From: Stichopus chloronotus
Lineage: Eukaryota; Echinodermata; Holothuroidea; Aspidochirotida; Stichopodidae
Length of the DNA stretch: 64,000 nucleotides
Assembly (NCBI GenBank): GCA_021234535.1
Contig: CM037836.1
Span: forward strand, 18,893,111 to 18,957,110
Reading direction: 5' to 3'
Below are positions 47,157 through 59,469 of this stretch, piece after piece. How positions within the stretch are numbered: position 1 is the first letter of the stretch; the number at the start of each line of letters is the position of its first letter. Below the pieces are notes generated by a model. That model saw nothing but the letters and a program-made list of their open reading frames with translations, was not told the origin of the DNA and ran no database searches. A program made the translations under genes and the position numbers.

Positions 47157-50100
47157 TTGCATTATGAGAAGAGGGCTGCTGTCATCATGTGGACCTTCCT
47201 CTCATCTTTTTAGACCAAGGATCATCTTTGAATCTTAGCCCACAATTTCAGGTTGACATTTCCCTTCTTTGGAAACTTGCAATGACTGAAAGCTTCAGGA
47301 AGTGAAGTGGTATATATGGCCACTCAACGGGAACAGAAACTAGACCCGGTTTCCATAACGTAAGACAAATTTTGTATCTAGGCCATGGACAACCATTGTG
47401 TTTTCTTATTTGGCACAGGACAGGACAATGTCAGTGTTCTCTACACCTTCGTGTAACGATAAAGTCGCGAAATATAAATACGTAATCTATAGATCCTATT
47501 GTCAGATATATTTTCCATTGTTGGTACTAAGCAGAATTCCACTGTTTCTCTGAAAATTATCAGGTCAATGACTAAGCTATTGTACAGTCTGAAATATCGT
47601 TGTCCCTTATCTAGCTGTCAGACAGGAATAGGATGAAAGCAACCAATCCCTGGCGAGATAATAATCAGGTTTACATTGAAACTGATTTCACAGGTCTACC
47701 ACAATATGACACATTTATATTCACTGTATTGACTAAGGGTAAGGCCAGCTACCACACACGATTAAATGTCGCATGCAAATTATCTGAGTTGACTGTAGGC
47801 ATGCATGCATGGTTTAAGAAATATAGTACTACAAAGCAATATCACGTTGGTTGACACTTTTCTAGGTAAAATACACCCTCCCGAGCTGAGCCAACACTAC
47901 TAGCCTAGCTTCTAAAGTTCACAACAAAATTTTACAAGATCAAGTTTTGGAAAAAGAGTAAAGTTTGAATCAACTCCAGAAACATTGAAAAACATGTAAC
48001 ATTTGCTACATTGCAAATTGATGGAGAGTTAAATGCAGTAACTGCAGTACTTTAAGTCTGTGGCCAAAAGCTCAGATCAATTTTAAAAGCAGATGAGATT
48101 TAGGCCTGCTCAAGGGTGAAATCCTCACTCCCAACCAAGGTGAAATTGCAATTATTTACTATTCAGATTGGACAAGCACAGAGAATTCGCAGCCTGGGCC
48201 GACTAATACGTTTAAAATGAGGTCATTAGGAAGATCACAGGGTCAAACTTTCAGACTAACATATTAGAATGATGTTATACTATAATGACTGCATGAGGTG
48301 AATTAACATGTCTGATCTTCAAAATTAAACACATTTCTATGATGTAAGAACGTTCTCACCATGATTCACATGAGAGCTGAAACAAACCAGATCAACATGG
48401 ATAAAAAGTTTAAATTAGTGGTAAGAGGTTTTTCCATAAAGGCTTTATGCATTGTTAACATTTAAAAATATGTCACGGGAATGGAGGTTACACTGGACCG
48501 AATATTAAAGAGCTTTACTACACAGTCAAGGTTGTTATTAATCAACAGAGGTGTCTTTAACAAACGTTCTCTGATGATTTTACACTTTCATGGCAAGGTG
48601 ATGGTTATTATACTGATAAGACACACAGTAAGTGGATATTGACAGGTTAAAAGGCCACATATTGTCTCCATGATTGTTAACAGAGCCAACACAGGCCTTT
48701 ACTTTCAATTCAAATGATTCAAATTCAGTGTAAATATTAGATTATTCATAGAGAGGAGTAATACAGTAAAATGCAATATGTATGTATGTGTACATATATA
48801 TGTTACAACAGATTTTCATTTTCCGTGGCGTAGCTATCTAACCTTTCAATAAACAGCATAATCTAATGCCCCAGTGGGGAGATCCGGAGGGGATGAAGGC
48901 CACCGAAGTAAAGAGTAAACGAGTAAATGAAAGAGGATGCATAGTTCAACAGGAATCTTGCATCATCTCAACTTACCTGATACTAATTGCAATTTCTCAC
49001 ACATTTTTTTTTTCATTTCATTAATCCAGTAATGGCAGACGTGAGATATCTATTTCAAGCTTAGTTAGTTACATGCTGCTAATTTTGAAACAACTGGGAA
49101 ATGCCGTTTCTGGCCACGGGGGAGGGCTTGTAAAGTCCAAATTGTTTCCTATGCTCCGCACCAAGCTACGGTGGGTCTTCACTTGGTCATGGATGTGCCC
49201 TTTTCATATTGGACCCCCTCAAAAAAAGATCTTAGATATCTCCCCCCCCCTGCAATGCCATAATTACTAACACTTCAGGCTCAACTTGAACAAAAAAAAA
49301 AGTCCTGGAAGAAAGATCTATAGGTAACTTATCATGGCTATAGCCAGCAAGGAGCAGTGAAGAGAAGACTGAACAACAAATGTGATAATTGTTGACATAC
49401 AATCTGAACCCTCAAAAAGAAAATAAGAACATTTGCCTTACAAGGTTTCAACCTTATGCACTGATGAAGGTTTGTTTATTTTCTTGGTGCAATTTTATCG
49501 CCACCTTCTGTCATGACTGGGAACACCTTACTGAATAAATTTCCCACATGTACTTCTGTTGTTCTGTTGTGAATGCAGAAGAATAGTTAAAAAGAGTTCC
49601 CTAAAAAAAAAAAAAAAAAAGATCCCTAAAAGAGTAGCACCAAGCCTGCCAGCCTGCCTAAACACAGGGATTTTATTCTTTCAAATCATCAGCCAATGTG
49701 ACACCACCGGAGGTCACTGTGATAATGAATCATACACCACAAAATAAAACATCAGATTTACAGCACTTAAAGCAAATTAAGGCAGCACATGTACCACAAA
49801 GTTTAACCTCACCGCCTCAGTTTTCTCAGAAATCGCCCATATACTTGTTTTTGTCCCACTTTCGAATCAAATCTAAACCAGTTTTACATTTCACACCAGG
49901 AATGAAAATGCATCTAAAATTAGATCCAATAAGGGTAACTTGGTAACAGAGGATGAAAATGACTGGGAGGCAATGAACAAATCACTGAAAAACATTTTAT
50001 TAAAAGATTGTTACATCGGAATGATCGACAGCAGTGAGATCATATTACAATGTTTTTTTTTAATATATGGACCCTTTCATTTTAATGGTTGTGCTGATTA

Positions 50101-51784
50101 TTTCCATGCATGGTCTAAATTCATAAAAAAAAAAGACTCATCTGGAACAGTCCATTTGAAAGTCTGTTGATAAACTTTAAGATGTACATAAAGGAGCACT
50201 GAATGAGAGAGTTGAACGAGGAGTCAGGTCAAAATATCCCTCTGCAAATGATCAACCAAAAAACCCAGTTTAAAGTAAATTGCTTTCTTCAGTGTTTTCA
50301 TGAGTAACCAAGGTACCTGCCTGATACTTACTACTACTCAGTTCCTTGCATTAAGTGAAAAACTGCACAACTGCTATTAGAATGCGGTTTTGTCAGATAA
50401 TGTGCAGTTGAAGTCCCCCTTTGCATAGACCCTCAGATATGCTACAAAATTCAACCAGGTTGCTTGAACATGGAAAAATAGGATGCACAAAACTTGAAAA
50501 TGGGAATTTGCTTCTTTTTCCAAGGAGAATCAGTGAGCAAGTATATGGAGTACACTAGTAAGATTCCTCCACACCAACGATGACGTACAGTGCTGTGAAA
50601 ATGCTTAATGTTAACGATACAGCCAACACTTTTGTGAAGGTCTCCTGGTATTAAGTAAATGGGTATGAGTAAAAATTACCCAATTCCAATTTTTAGGAAT
50701 CGAATGAAAACACTGGTTTTCTTCATACGAGATCGAAAATTACTTTTGAAATTGATTCAACCGTAACTGACTCTTTCGATTAAAATTATGCATTTCGGTA
50801 AAAAAGAAAGTTCATGGTCTTTCAGATGCACCAAAGCTACAGTTGTCAACACTAAAACTCGACTGAAATCAGTTCTTTGTCAAAATCTTACATCTTATGT
50901 CAAAAGAATGGGATCCTCGACATGAATTTGCGAAGAAGTTGCTATCTGCCACTTCAATGACCAATCAATCCTAAGGCAATAATATCACTAGATCTCTCAT
51001 GTCACCTTAATTAAAAGCCACTGTAATCCTTCCACCCCCACCTTCCCTTCCAAATCATATCGTTGATTCATTCCTCTTCCTACTTGATCTGCATAGGAAC
51101 CAAAACTGTAGGTTCAACTTTCAAAATTTTCCACACTTGCATTATTTAGTTCATGAATGGTCAGAGCAATAGAAAGCCATGGAACCCCATAAAACAAACT
51201 TTTGTGTGGTTGTCAATGTTTCTGCACCATAAGGCAATAAAACTGACCTTATTGCACAAAAGAAAAAAAAAACACCCACCCAACAAAAATATTAACAATT
51301 CAGACACAAGTCAAATATCACTGTGACAAAATGTAAAGTACTGCACCTCATACAATACAGGACAGTATAGAGCTAATATACCACTGTGGCCAATTGCAAT
51401 AGTGACTTTGTCAAGCATAGTTGGATATGTGGGCAAAAAACACTGTAACCTTCAATTAAAAGGAAATGACTCTATTTCTAAAAGACTTAGGTGTGGGGTG
51501 TGGATCAGACAGGAAGGCAACCCTGAATTATGTCTTATCCCAATCAACACCAACTTTTTTTGTTAAGAAATATTAGTCAAGGTTTGTTAATGTTTACACA
51601 TATGCCGCATATTAAAATGACGTAGGACAAGTGTTATGCCACACTGTCCCAGGCACCTCATGAATCCAATTTGATATTAGTACAGGTGTTTGCTTGCATA
51701 AGCTTTAGCAAACTAGAAGCTGGGGTTTAGCAGGCACTTAGCCACAGTGTTGGGGGCATAGCATGGGGGGGACATATGTCTCCC
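47157..51784. other. Unique AT-rich DNA, no gene seen
   Basis: About 4.6 kb. An A18 run is at 49603-49620 between short CCCTAAA repeats. The 73-76 codon frames (47633-47854, 49940-50170) have no recognised domain. Nothing else supported. Confidence 0.5.
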
Positions 51785-51995
51785 AAAACAATTTTGCAAT
51801 GAAATGTCCTGCTTTTTGGAATAAATATACAGGGAGAAATGATGGAAATCTTGCACCATTTTACATCTAGAACCCTTGAAAATGGCAAAGATTTTTCATA
51901 GGGGACTCACCCCCTTCCTTTACACCCTTCTCCTAGGTCAGCAAAACTCCAACACTGATGTGACCCCCCCAACTGGTTAGTCTGGCTTAGTGCCT
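51785..51995 (-). repeat. Dispersed repeat Y, minus copy
   Basis: Reverse complement shows ATCAGTGTTGGAGTTTTGC, TTTCAAGGGTTCTAGATG, AAGATTTCC and TTTCTCCCTGTATAT in the order seen at 24395-24585. A C7 run at the right edge replaces the CTTGAAGG of the other copy. Confidence 0.6.
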
Positions 51996-53256
51996 GGGGC
52001 TAACAAGCTTGATGTGAGTAATGTGAGAAATGCAGTCTATTTAAAGAGAACTGGCATGAGGATAAGTTAGGTCAAAGCAAAATGGCAAATTCAAAATGTG
52101 AAATTCTTTCTACTACACAGTAACAAAGTAGCATAATTGTACTCATTAGTCGAAGCCCATAGCTGCAATTCTTGGATTTACTCAGCCTGTTGCTTGCTTT
52201 TTTTTATCATTTTCATCTGCGTTGGTGCCTACAAATAGTCACTTTATACGTTCTTGCACACACGTAGAGTGCAGATTCACTGTGAAGGTGAACAGTGATG
52301 CAGACATTTCTATTGTTTTTAACATGTGCTGATCACCATTTTAGCATGATTGCATTACCATTTGGCTCATAGTGACGTGTAACAACGAGTACCTTTCGAA
52401 ATATCAACTTTCACTCAGGGATAAGTAGGAATTTGATTGATTGCTTCAAGTCTTTTCCACCTATCCACCTACCTAGCAGCACTCTGTTCATGCTAGCTTC
52501 AAACTGGTGCTGCAAGTCAGGTAAAACACGAGTTGCCTGGTAGCCACACGTACTGTGCTAATATTGCATATGTATAAAACCATACCACGACCAGCGACAT
52601 ATTAGTGCAATCATGGTGCTCCTTCTTTCCCCTCGCTACTTGAAAAAGTAACTTTACAGCCAGAATCGTTGCTGGCGGAGTATATTAAGCTACTTCTGCT
52701 ATGATTTTAAACGAGTTTGTAGGTTAATTTTAATGCAGGCATTACTTGGCATGTGTGAGTTTTCTTCCACAGTGGTGGTTTTTTGTGTGCATTATCGGAG
52801 CCATATAAACGTGGCTGTACGTGCATGCCATTATACCATCTAGGGCAGACCTACTTTTGTTACAGTTTATCACTCTCACTTTAGATGCATATATCTCGTG
52901 GCCTAAGCCATACTTGTTACTGGGCTGATCTGCAATCGGGGGTGCAGCGTACATGTCCACAGTCCCCAATGGGCTTCGATGTACTTGCTTGCAAGTTCAA
53001 TTCTTCTCGTTCTTTCAGATATTGCATGAGAAAGTGGTCTGCAAATAAGGACAACTTCTGAGGGACTCAGCCCACGTCTCAACAACTGACCATGAAATTA
53101 CTTCCTCAGATACCCAAACATGTTGCTACATCTGCGTGCCAGTATTATATTGCCCTTGTTGATTTGATCCAAGTTTGGGTCACACTATCAGCTATAAAGA
53201 AAGTGTAAGCAGGCCTCCAATATGACAATTATAGTAAAAATTGCAGGATTCTTCAA
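51996..53256. other. Unique DNA, no gene seen
   Basis: Overlapping minus frames at 52742-53085 show no domain. Nothing else supported. Confidence 0.5.
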
Positions 53257-53258
53257 TA

Positions 53259-53898
53259 AGAGGGATTGCATGCATAGGTAAAAAGAAAAGACATTGCAAT
53301 TTGATCTCCAAAAGTTTGGTAAGGCTTTTAATTGCACCATTCAGACAATCTGGGAAAATAAATAAGTTTCAGTTGGTCAAGTCTGCCATATGATTTCAAA
53401 TTCTTCCAGCACAATGACAAAAAGTGTAAGATACGATAATGTAGTGGTTGCCAGTTTTCAGTCAAATCAACAGTTCACTTCTTGAAAAAACCAATGGGAA
53501 GTATACTGGTACTGAATATTCAAAACAACCCAGGATCATTGACTATCTTGTGATCAGTTTGTAGGTCATTTGCAAATACAGTGCGCTTCCTGTCACCAAA
53601 TATCACAATTCCCGATCCCGACCAAGGAGCAACAACTTGAGTAGTAGGCCTATGTTTTTGATAAATCAGTGAGACGTGTGCTGTTGCATATTCATTATGT
53701 AGGTGCTTAAGATATGATTAACGTTTTTTACGGTTTTTATGCCAATCACGTTGCCTTTTACAGTAGTTACTGTCATTTTCCTTCATTGAAAGACCTAGTC
53801 CGTCCACATACAACCTCGCATGTACATTTAAATAAAGAAAAAATTAAGATCAAACATAATCTTATCCTTCTTGTTTTTCAGTACACACCCTATCACTT
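53259..53898 (-). mobile_element. TA-flanked MITE, family T, copy C (inverted)
   Basis: The reverse complement is collinear with copies A and B, 640 bp. TA is present at 53257-53258 and 53899-53900. The reversed frame shared by A and B is interrupted here by a stop, which argues against a functional product. The 75-codon plus-strand frame at 53714-53941 is antisense to that frame and not a gene. Confidence 0.8.
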
Positions 53899-54942
53899 TA
53901 AGTTTGATGAAATGCCATATAGTGAAATTATGTTGAGGTAATGTGACACCGTTTCCTGTCATGAGGAAGGGGCTCAGGGAATGCCCCCCCTCCTCAATCC
54001 CCCCTGATTGTCTCATTTAGAAGGGCTCAGATGAAGAATGGTGCCAAGTGTTCCAATTTCATGATACTTGTACTGTACAAATGCCCAAAATGTTTGGTAA
54101 ATTATCGGTATTTGAGTTAAACTTTTGAAAAAGGGGAAGTTTTTTGATAATTAGAAGTTGTTTTTTTTCATTCAGTATTCTTAAAGTATTTGTTTGCACA
54201 CCACTCAAAACCACATCGCATGCCACAGATGATGGTGTTAGCACTGCCTTTTGAGGAGGCCTGATTTATAGCCTATGTACACATATGCCTTTGCCCTGTC
54301 TTGTCAATTCAACTACAGGCATTCCATCTGCATTAAACAGGTATCGATTTTGAGATATTAAAATGCATCTCGAAAAACTCAAAACTTTAGGTCCGTAACT
54401 GACAACTCTCAGTTCTAGATTGAGCGCGAAGGCAAAATATGACGGAGAGATTGAAGTGCAATGAGAAAAATTTATCACAGTATGGAACATAAAACTTTAA
54501 ATAGTTTGGTGCCTTAACTTTCAAGATCACGTTACTGGATATACATTTTTCTAATCTGAAAGCAAAAACTGCATATCCCCACATGATCAGTTTCTTCGTA
54601 ATAGCAACTGTTTCGTCCTTTTTTAATACATTACGAAGAAATGCTGATATCGAATGAACTGTCACTGAAGTACTTCGTATTTTTCCTTTCTTTTTCTAAT
54701 TTTAGATTTTGGTTTTTCTACTTTCGAAATAATTATCTTCTTATTTAGCTCAACAGCCATCTGTCTGCATGCTACACGTCTAATGCATACACAGGCTGAT
54801 GAACACTTAACCAAATAGCAATTAGACTGGATGGCCGACATCTAGATTGCTACAAAATCTATGTTATTCTATCTCCTACAAAGCATTCATAAACTCTGGA
54901 TGATGACGAAAATAACAGAAATTAGGTTACAGATTACAAAAT
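53899..54942. other. Unique DNA, no gene seen
   Basis: Downstream of the candidate minus-strand terminal exon, so part of it would be 3' UTR if that exon is real. No canonical AATAAA was identified with confidence on the minus strand. A C7 run lies at 53985-53991. Confidence 0.4.
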
Positions 54943-55233
54943 TTAAACCCAGCTATCCTGGAGCTCATTAGGGATGCAATCAAGCAGTAACTCAATGGTA
55001 ACGAAGGGAAGAGAATTATTTTCAAAGTTTTCTTTCCCAAGGGCATGCTTGTGTGACTCACAGCATACATCTAATTCTCCTGTGTTCGGCTGGTAAATAT
55101 TATCAAAATGTCTTGCAGCATGCCACCAGTTCTGGTGTTTGAGACAATCAGTAATATTGTATGCATTATACTTCAGCTCAAACCATACTTGTTTTGACCA
55201 CCAAGGTTTACCCTCACTAGAGGCTATCTGCCA
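54943..55233 (-). CDS. Possible terminal exon, Trp/Cys-rich product, unidentified
   Basis: On the minus strand a pyrimidine-containing stretch ends in CTTGTTGTCACAG (boundary at 55233/55234), followed in phase 0 by 96 codons and a stop. The product begins WQIASSEGKPWWSKQVWFE, continues with YNITDCLKHQNWWHAARHF, then NTGELDVCCESHKHALG, and ends NELQDSWV. It has a normal mix of charged and aromatic residues, two WW pairs and a CC pair, unlike the low-complexity chance frames nearby. The frame stays open upstream to 55380 with two hydrophobic stretches, but that part is leucine-rich, lies before the splice site and is more likely intron. The family was not recognised. Upstream exons are not visible within the window. 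Confidence 0.35.
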   Translation of the reverse strand, partial: WQIASSEGKPWWSKQVWFELKYNAYNITDCLKHQNWWHAARHFDNIYQPNTGELDVCCESHKHALGKENFENNSLPFVTIELLLDCIPNELQDSWV

Positions 55234-56561
55234 CTGTGACAACAAGATTAACCCGTACAGTAAGAGAACAGTGACATGAGCAAATTTGATATAAAACTGG
55301 TATAATTTAAGAGAAATGAAACTTGACTGCAAATAGGTCAACAGTACTAGTAAAATAATGGGGAAAGAAGGCAACGACAAACTACATTGAGTTTACTAAA
55401 TTATGATTAACATTGATCAAAAACATGAAAATTAAACTTAAAAGTGTTTTCCATCAAGGATGGCTTTGATTCAAGCGTTTAAATTCTGTAAAATTCATAA
55501 CACTCAGGTAGGCATCTTAGCAGTAATTTAGCAAAGGTTTCATGAAGCTGAACTGGTTGTTGAAATTTTTTTTTCCATCAAACTTGGCCTATATATTAAC
55601 TTCTGACACCTAAAACGTAAGCGTAAGCGGTACATGTTGATGGCCAGACAGATCAATTTTGAACTTCAGTTGGATTCAGTACCATCTGATATTTCAGACC
55701 ACAGTGGCTGGATCTACATGGTCAGAGCTAGTTGCCATTCTCAGACCATTTTAGCTGTAGAGACATTCACCAGCTGTTACAATCGTGCAACAAATATAAA
55801 CGCCATCCATCAGGTACCGTAATTTTTAGGTCAGAAATTGCATCTAATGAAGGAAGAACCAGCTGGGTTTTGCCTGCACTCTCTTCTATGAAAATTATCA
55901 TGTATCCTAGCTTGATGATCATGTGACCCTGTGAGTTTGGCAAATCAGCCTGGTCACCACGGCAGGCCGACTCGTGAGGGTTTACTTGTTTACCACATAT
56001 ACGTTTGATAAATCATGTGGTCTGTACACCGTCAAAGCAGAGAAGAAAAGAAAGATATATATATGGCTGCATCATTTCATTTGACCTTTTTTGTATAAAC
56101 AGATTACATGCAGCTGCCTGTGAATCATAATAACAGATGGATCTTGGAAGTGATCTGGGACTGTGGAAACGTCACGTACGGCATCTTTCGTTACGTGCGC
56201 TAACATTCTTTATGTTCAATCATGTTTATCCTGAAAGACACCGAGATTGAGCAAAAGCTAAATCTAAGTTCTGTACGTAAAAGGCAAAAATACAACGTAT
56301 GTAAAGGTACTTTAAATTTCAAACATGTTGTAATTTCTATCCACAGCAGGCGGCAACGATTTTACGTTCTAGGTGTCACATGCCAAATGTTCTACTATTT
56401 TAATTTGAAGTTTTGTGCATCTAGATTTTCCATGATCCATTAATTGACAATTAAATATCATGAGCCCGGTATTGACGTATATAAATCCTACATTCTTCAA
56501 GTGTGTAGTCTTACTATTTCGGCATCCTGCATGGCGACTATTTGCTCAATTTATGACTGTA
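55234..56561. other. Unique DNA, possible intron and regulatory block
   Basis: If the exon at 54943-55233 is real, this would be the start of its upstream intron. The block at about 56095-56215 carries CAGCTG, several ACGT cores (GTCACGTACGG, GTTACGTGCG) and no simple repeat, and may be regulatory. The 62-codon frame 55634-55822 ends in a splice-donor-like CAG/GTACCG but has no recognised domain. Confidence 0.35.
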
Positions 56562-56832
56562 AAGGGAAAATTCCAATTTCATTGTACTCCAAACTGAATT
56601 CGTGCACTACCCCCCCTATACCAATTCATGGATGGTTCTTTCTCATCATGTGATATCATACGTTGTTGTTAAATTGCTTAATTTGCAGCATTAAACCTTG
56701 CTTATGTTGTTCTGCCAATATTTAAGCAATATAATGAAAAATACTCATAAGAGAAAAAAGGGGGGGAGGAGAGAATTACAAAATTTTGAAGATTTTTCAA
56801 AAACAAGAAGGGATGACTGCTTATTCCCTTTG
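56562..56832 (+). repeat. Dispersed repeat Z, copy 1
   Basis: Matches 61913-62147 in the same orientation: CCAATTCATGGATGG, TTTCTCATCATGTGATATCAT, GTTGTTAAATTGCTTAATTT, ACTCATAAGAGA, GAGAGAATTACAAAATTTTG and AAGAAGGGATGACTG. Edges AAAGGGAAAATT and ATTCCCTTTG are roughly inverted, hinting at a short-TIR element. The frames overlapping it are not genes. Confidence 0.6.
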
Positions 56833-58415
56833 AATACAACAACGCACTTGAGAGCCTGTCCTTTGCTAATTGTAAACAAGCATGCTTTTCAATTAAAACA
56901 ATTTTCTTTTCAGTTTTAGCTGCCACTGATTGTGTACACTTTACATAGTTCATGTACATTTACAGTACACTGCATCACAAAGCAATAACCAAACGTTCCA
57001 TCTTAACATATATGTATGCACACACCAACTGTACCTTTACCATAAATACTGCAATATCAAGAACTCCATGTTTGCCTCTGTTAAGGACACTCAAACACTG
57101 GAGTAATTTACATTCTCTCTGTTCAACAAACTGAGACCACTTGAAGGCTGCTCAGGGAATATTGGACAAATGTGGGCCTACTGTAAACAGAGAGAATAAA
57201 TTTCAAAAGTTAAAAGCAGTGGTATAGCTTATCGAGTTAATGGCTTGAGCACTTTCCACACCATGTTTTCTTTTGGTTTTGTTTTTTTTTTTTGTCAGCA
57301 TGTGCAGATTGCAATTGTTAATGCAACTAAGGGTGATACCCTTTTGAAACAGCTCACTTAGCTAGTACAAAGTGGTTATATATCTTATTTTTTCCCCCTT
57401 ACTTCAGCCATATACTTTTCTTCCATTTGGTGTTCAAAACACATCTATTACCTATATCTACAATCTATTAGCATTACTAACACCCATAATTCAGACTTTT
57501 CAAAATCTTCTGCATTATCGCAATGAACTGAGACTTGTGAAGTTAACAGCTGGGCAGCATTTAATCTTTTTGGATAAGGGGGCAAAACATCCCTTGTAAA
57601 TTTCAAAATGTTGCTGACATGATGAGGAAGTTCACCAATCACAAGATTTTATCCTTTAAAAACTTATTGTGTAGAGAGTGAATCAAAGGTAAAATCCATG
57701 CGGGTAAAGTATGGAGTTACCATGGCAACAGTCACTATCTCTTTAAACTGGTAGTATGAGAGGTCTCAGCACATATCACAACATATCAGTTTATCTGCTC
57801 ATGAAAAAAAAACTGATTTCATTTTACAACAATTACATGATTTGTATGTGTAAAAGTGATAAATTTCTTACATGTCTCCACACAAACATTTATTTCACAA
57901 TAATATAATACCTAATACTATCACAACAGTGAAAAACTCTGCACCCCTTTCACTTCAGTGCAACCCTCCCATTACCTGTAATTTAGTTAATTCATCATGG
58001 TCACACAGTGAAGTCTAAATTAAGGAACTATTTAACCTATAATAGATTTCAAATCATGCATACTTGTCACTTGTCATTTTAAGTTTGCTTCATTTTTATT
58101 CTTGACTGGAAACTTGAAGTTGACCCTGGAGACGTAATATGATTGTGGTGACTTTTATGTTTCCCCTAGATATTTGATTTGTGTATCCTACTAACATTCA
58201 TTTGCCCTGTCTCTCTCTCTCTCATCTCTACATCTTAATTTTTAAGAGGGTCAAATCTGGGCTAGTACAGGCAAGATGTATATATGTGCACTCCAACTGC
58301 AATACACTGTCCATAGCAGCTATGGTCCGAGATGCTGCGATGTTACAAGTAATGCATTTGATTAAAGTAGAATTTGAAAGCTCACCAAAGGAGGGAAATC
58401 ACATGAACATGCAGA
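56833..58415. other. Unique AT-rich DNA, no gene seen
   Basis: Nothing supported. A T-run is at about 57282-57293 and a CT run at about 58209-58223. Confidence 0.5.
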
Positions 58416-58582
58416 ATGGATGTGGAAGTTAACCATCGAGGGCTGCAAACGGCGGCAGCGAACACACCGCTGCCACCGGCCATGTACATGCGACGGACAT
58501 TGCTGGATGCTGACATAAAATCAATAGCAGCAGGGCAGGTAGCAGCAGGGGACACTAATGAAGTGAAATTTCTTGACAGTGA
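58416..58582 (+). CDS. Weak exon candidate, Ala-rich
   Basis: A locally GC-richer patch in AT-rich DNA is open in one frame (GLQTAAANTPLPPAMYM, then RRTLLDADIKSIAAGQ) and ends near TTGACAGTGAGTG, a good 5' splice site. The 3' splice site is unclear, and the GCAGCAGGGCAGGTAGCAGCAGGG stretch is repetitive and explains part of the Ala/Gly content. Unrecognised; chance is about as likely. Confidence 0.15.
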
Positions 58583-59469
58583 GTGTTTGATGATTTATCC
58601 AATAGTGTGCCCACTATTCACGATGCTGTCAAGATAGTTGCACTGTCAACTTTAACAAGCAAAAAGGAAGGTTGCCATCGTAAAACCAGCCTAATGTCTC
58701 TCTTTTGTCATCTGTTGAAATGTGAAACATGTCAGCACTGAATGATTCCACTGCCAAATGACACACATCTCAGTGTAATACACTCTAAATTATTCCTGTG
58801 GAACTTTTCATATACAGTAAGCAGGGCACTGAAATCCTATAGAGAAAGATATAAGATGATACACTTCTGCAAGATACAAAGTACACATTGTGTTAACTTT
58901 GCTCAAATTGAGTTTCTCCATTATAAGTTCCTCAAAATTCCCTAACCAGCTGCTAAACCTGATCCTAAAACTAAAGAAATTTGCCACACATTATATTGCA
59001 CAAATGGCAATTATATAGACGCTTTCCACTGAATGGGTGTGTTGGCCAAATAGAGGGTGCTGTTCACTTATAAAAGTGTAAGCACACTGATGTTTGCACA
59101 CTGAACCTTTGAGTCAACAGTATAGTTTGTAAAAAAAAAAGCATATTTCATTAGTCACTGATTGCATGCTGAGTAAGAAAACACTAGGTGGGCCTGTTCT
59201 GCGGTCTGCTCAAAATTTGAAGTAAATGACTATTTTCAAAAACTTTACACACCTTAAGTAAATGGTGATTAGCCATAAATTATTAAAGTTTTTCCTTACA
59301 GCCAACAGAAGGGTGGCAATGCTTGCTCATTTTGAAATGTATCTCATACCAGTGATGAAAAGCACTCCAGATAGTTTCAAGTGGACATATTTGTAGGCAA
59401 AAAGGTGATTATTATTCTCCATCAAATAGAAGAAAATTAGGATTGTGCATACTTCAAGTAGGACACATA
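58583..59469. other. Unique DNA, no gene seen
   Basis: Nothing supported. Confidence 0.5.

Noticed and set aside
49603..49620. Poly-A tail of a retroposed gene copy
   Set aside because: No coding remnant precedes it, and the short CCCTAAA repeats at its sides are too short and offset to prove a target-site duplication.
54943..55380. Reading the whole 145-codon minus frame as one membrane protein with two N-terminal hydrophobic segments
   Set aside because: The first 49 codons precede a good 3' splice site and have the composition of an AT-rich intron; only the distal 96 codons look protein-like.
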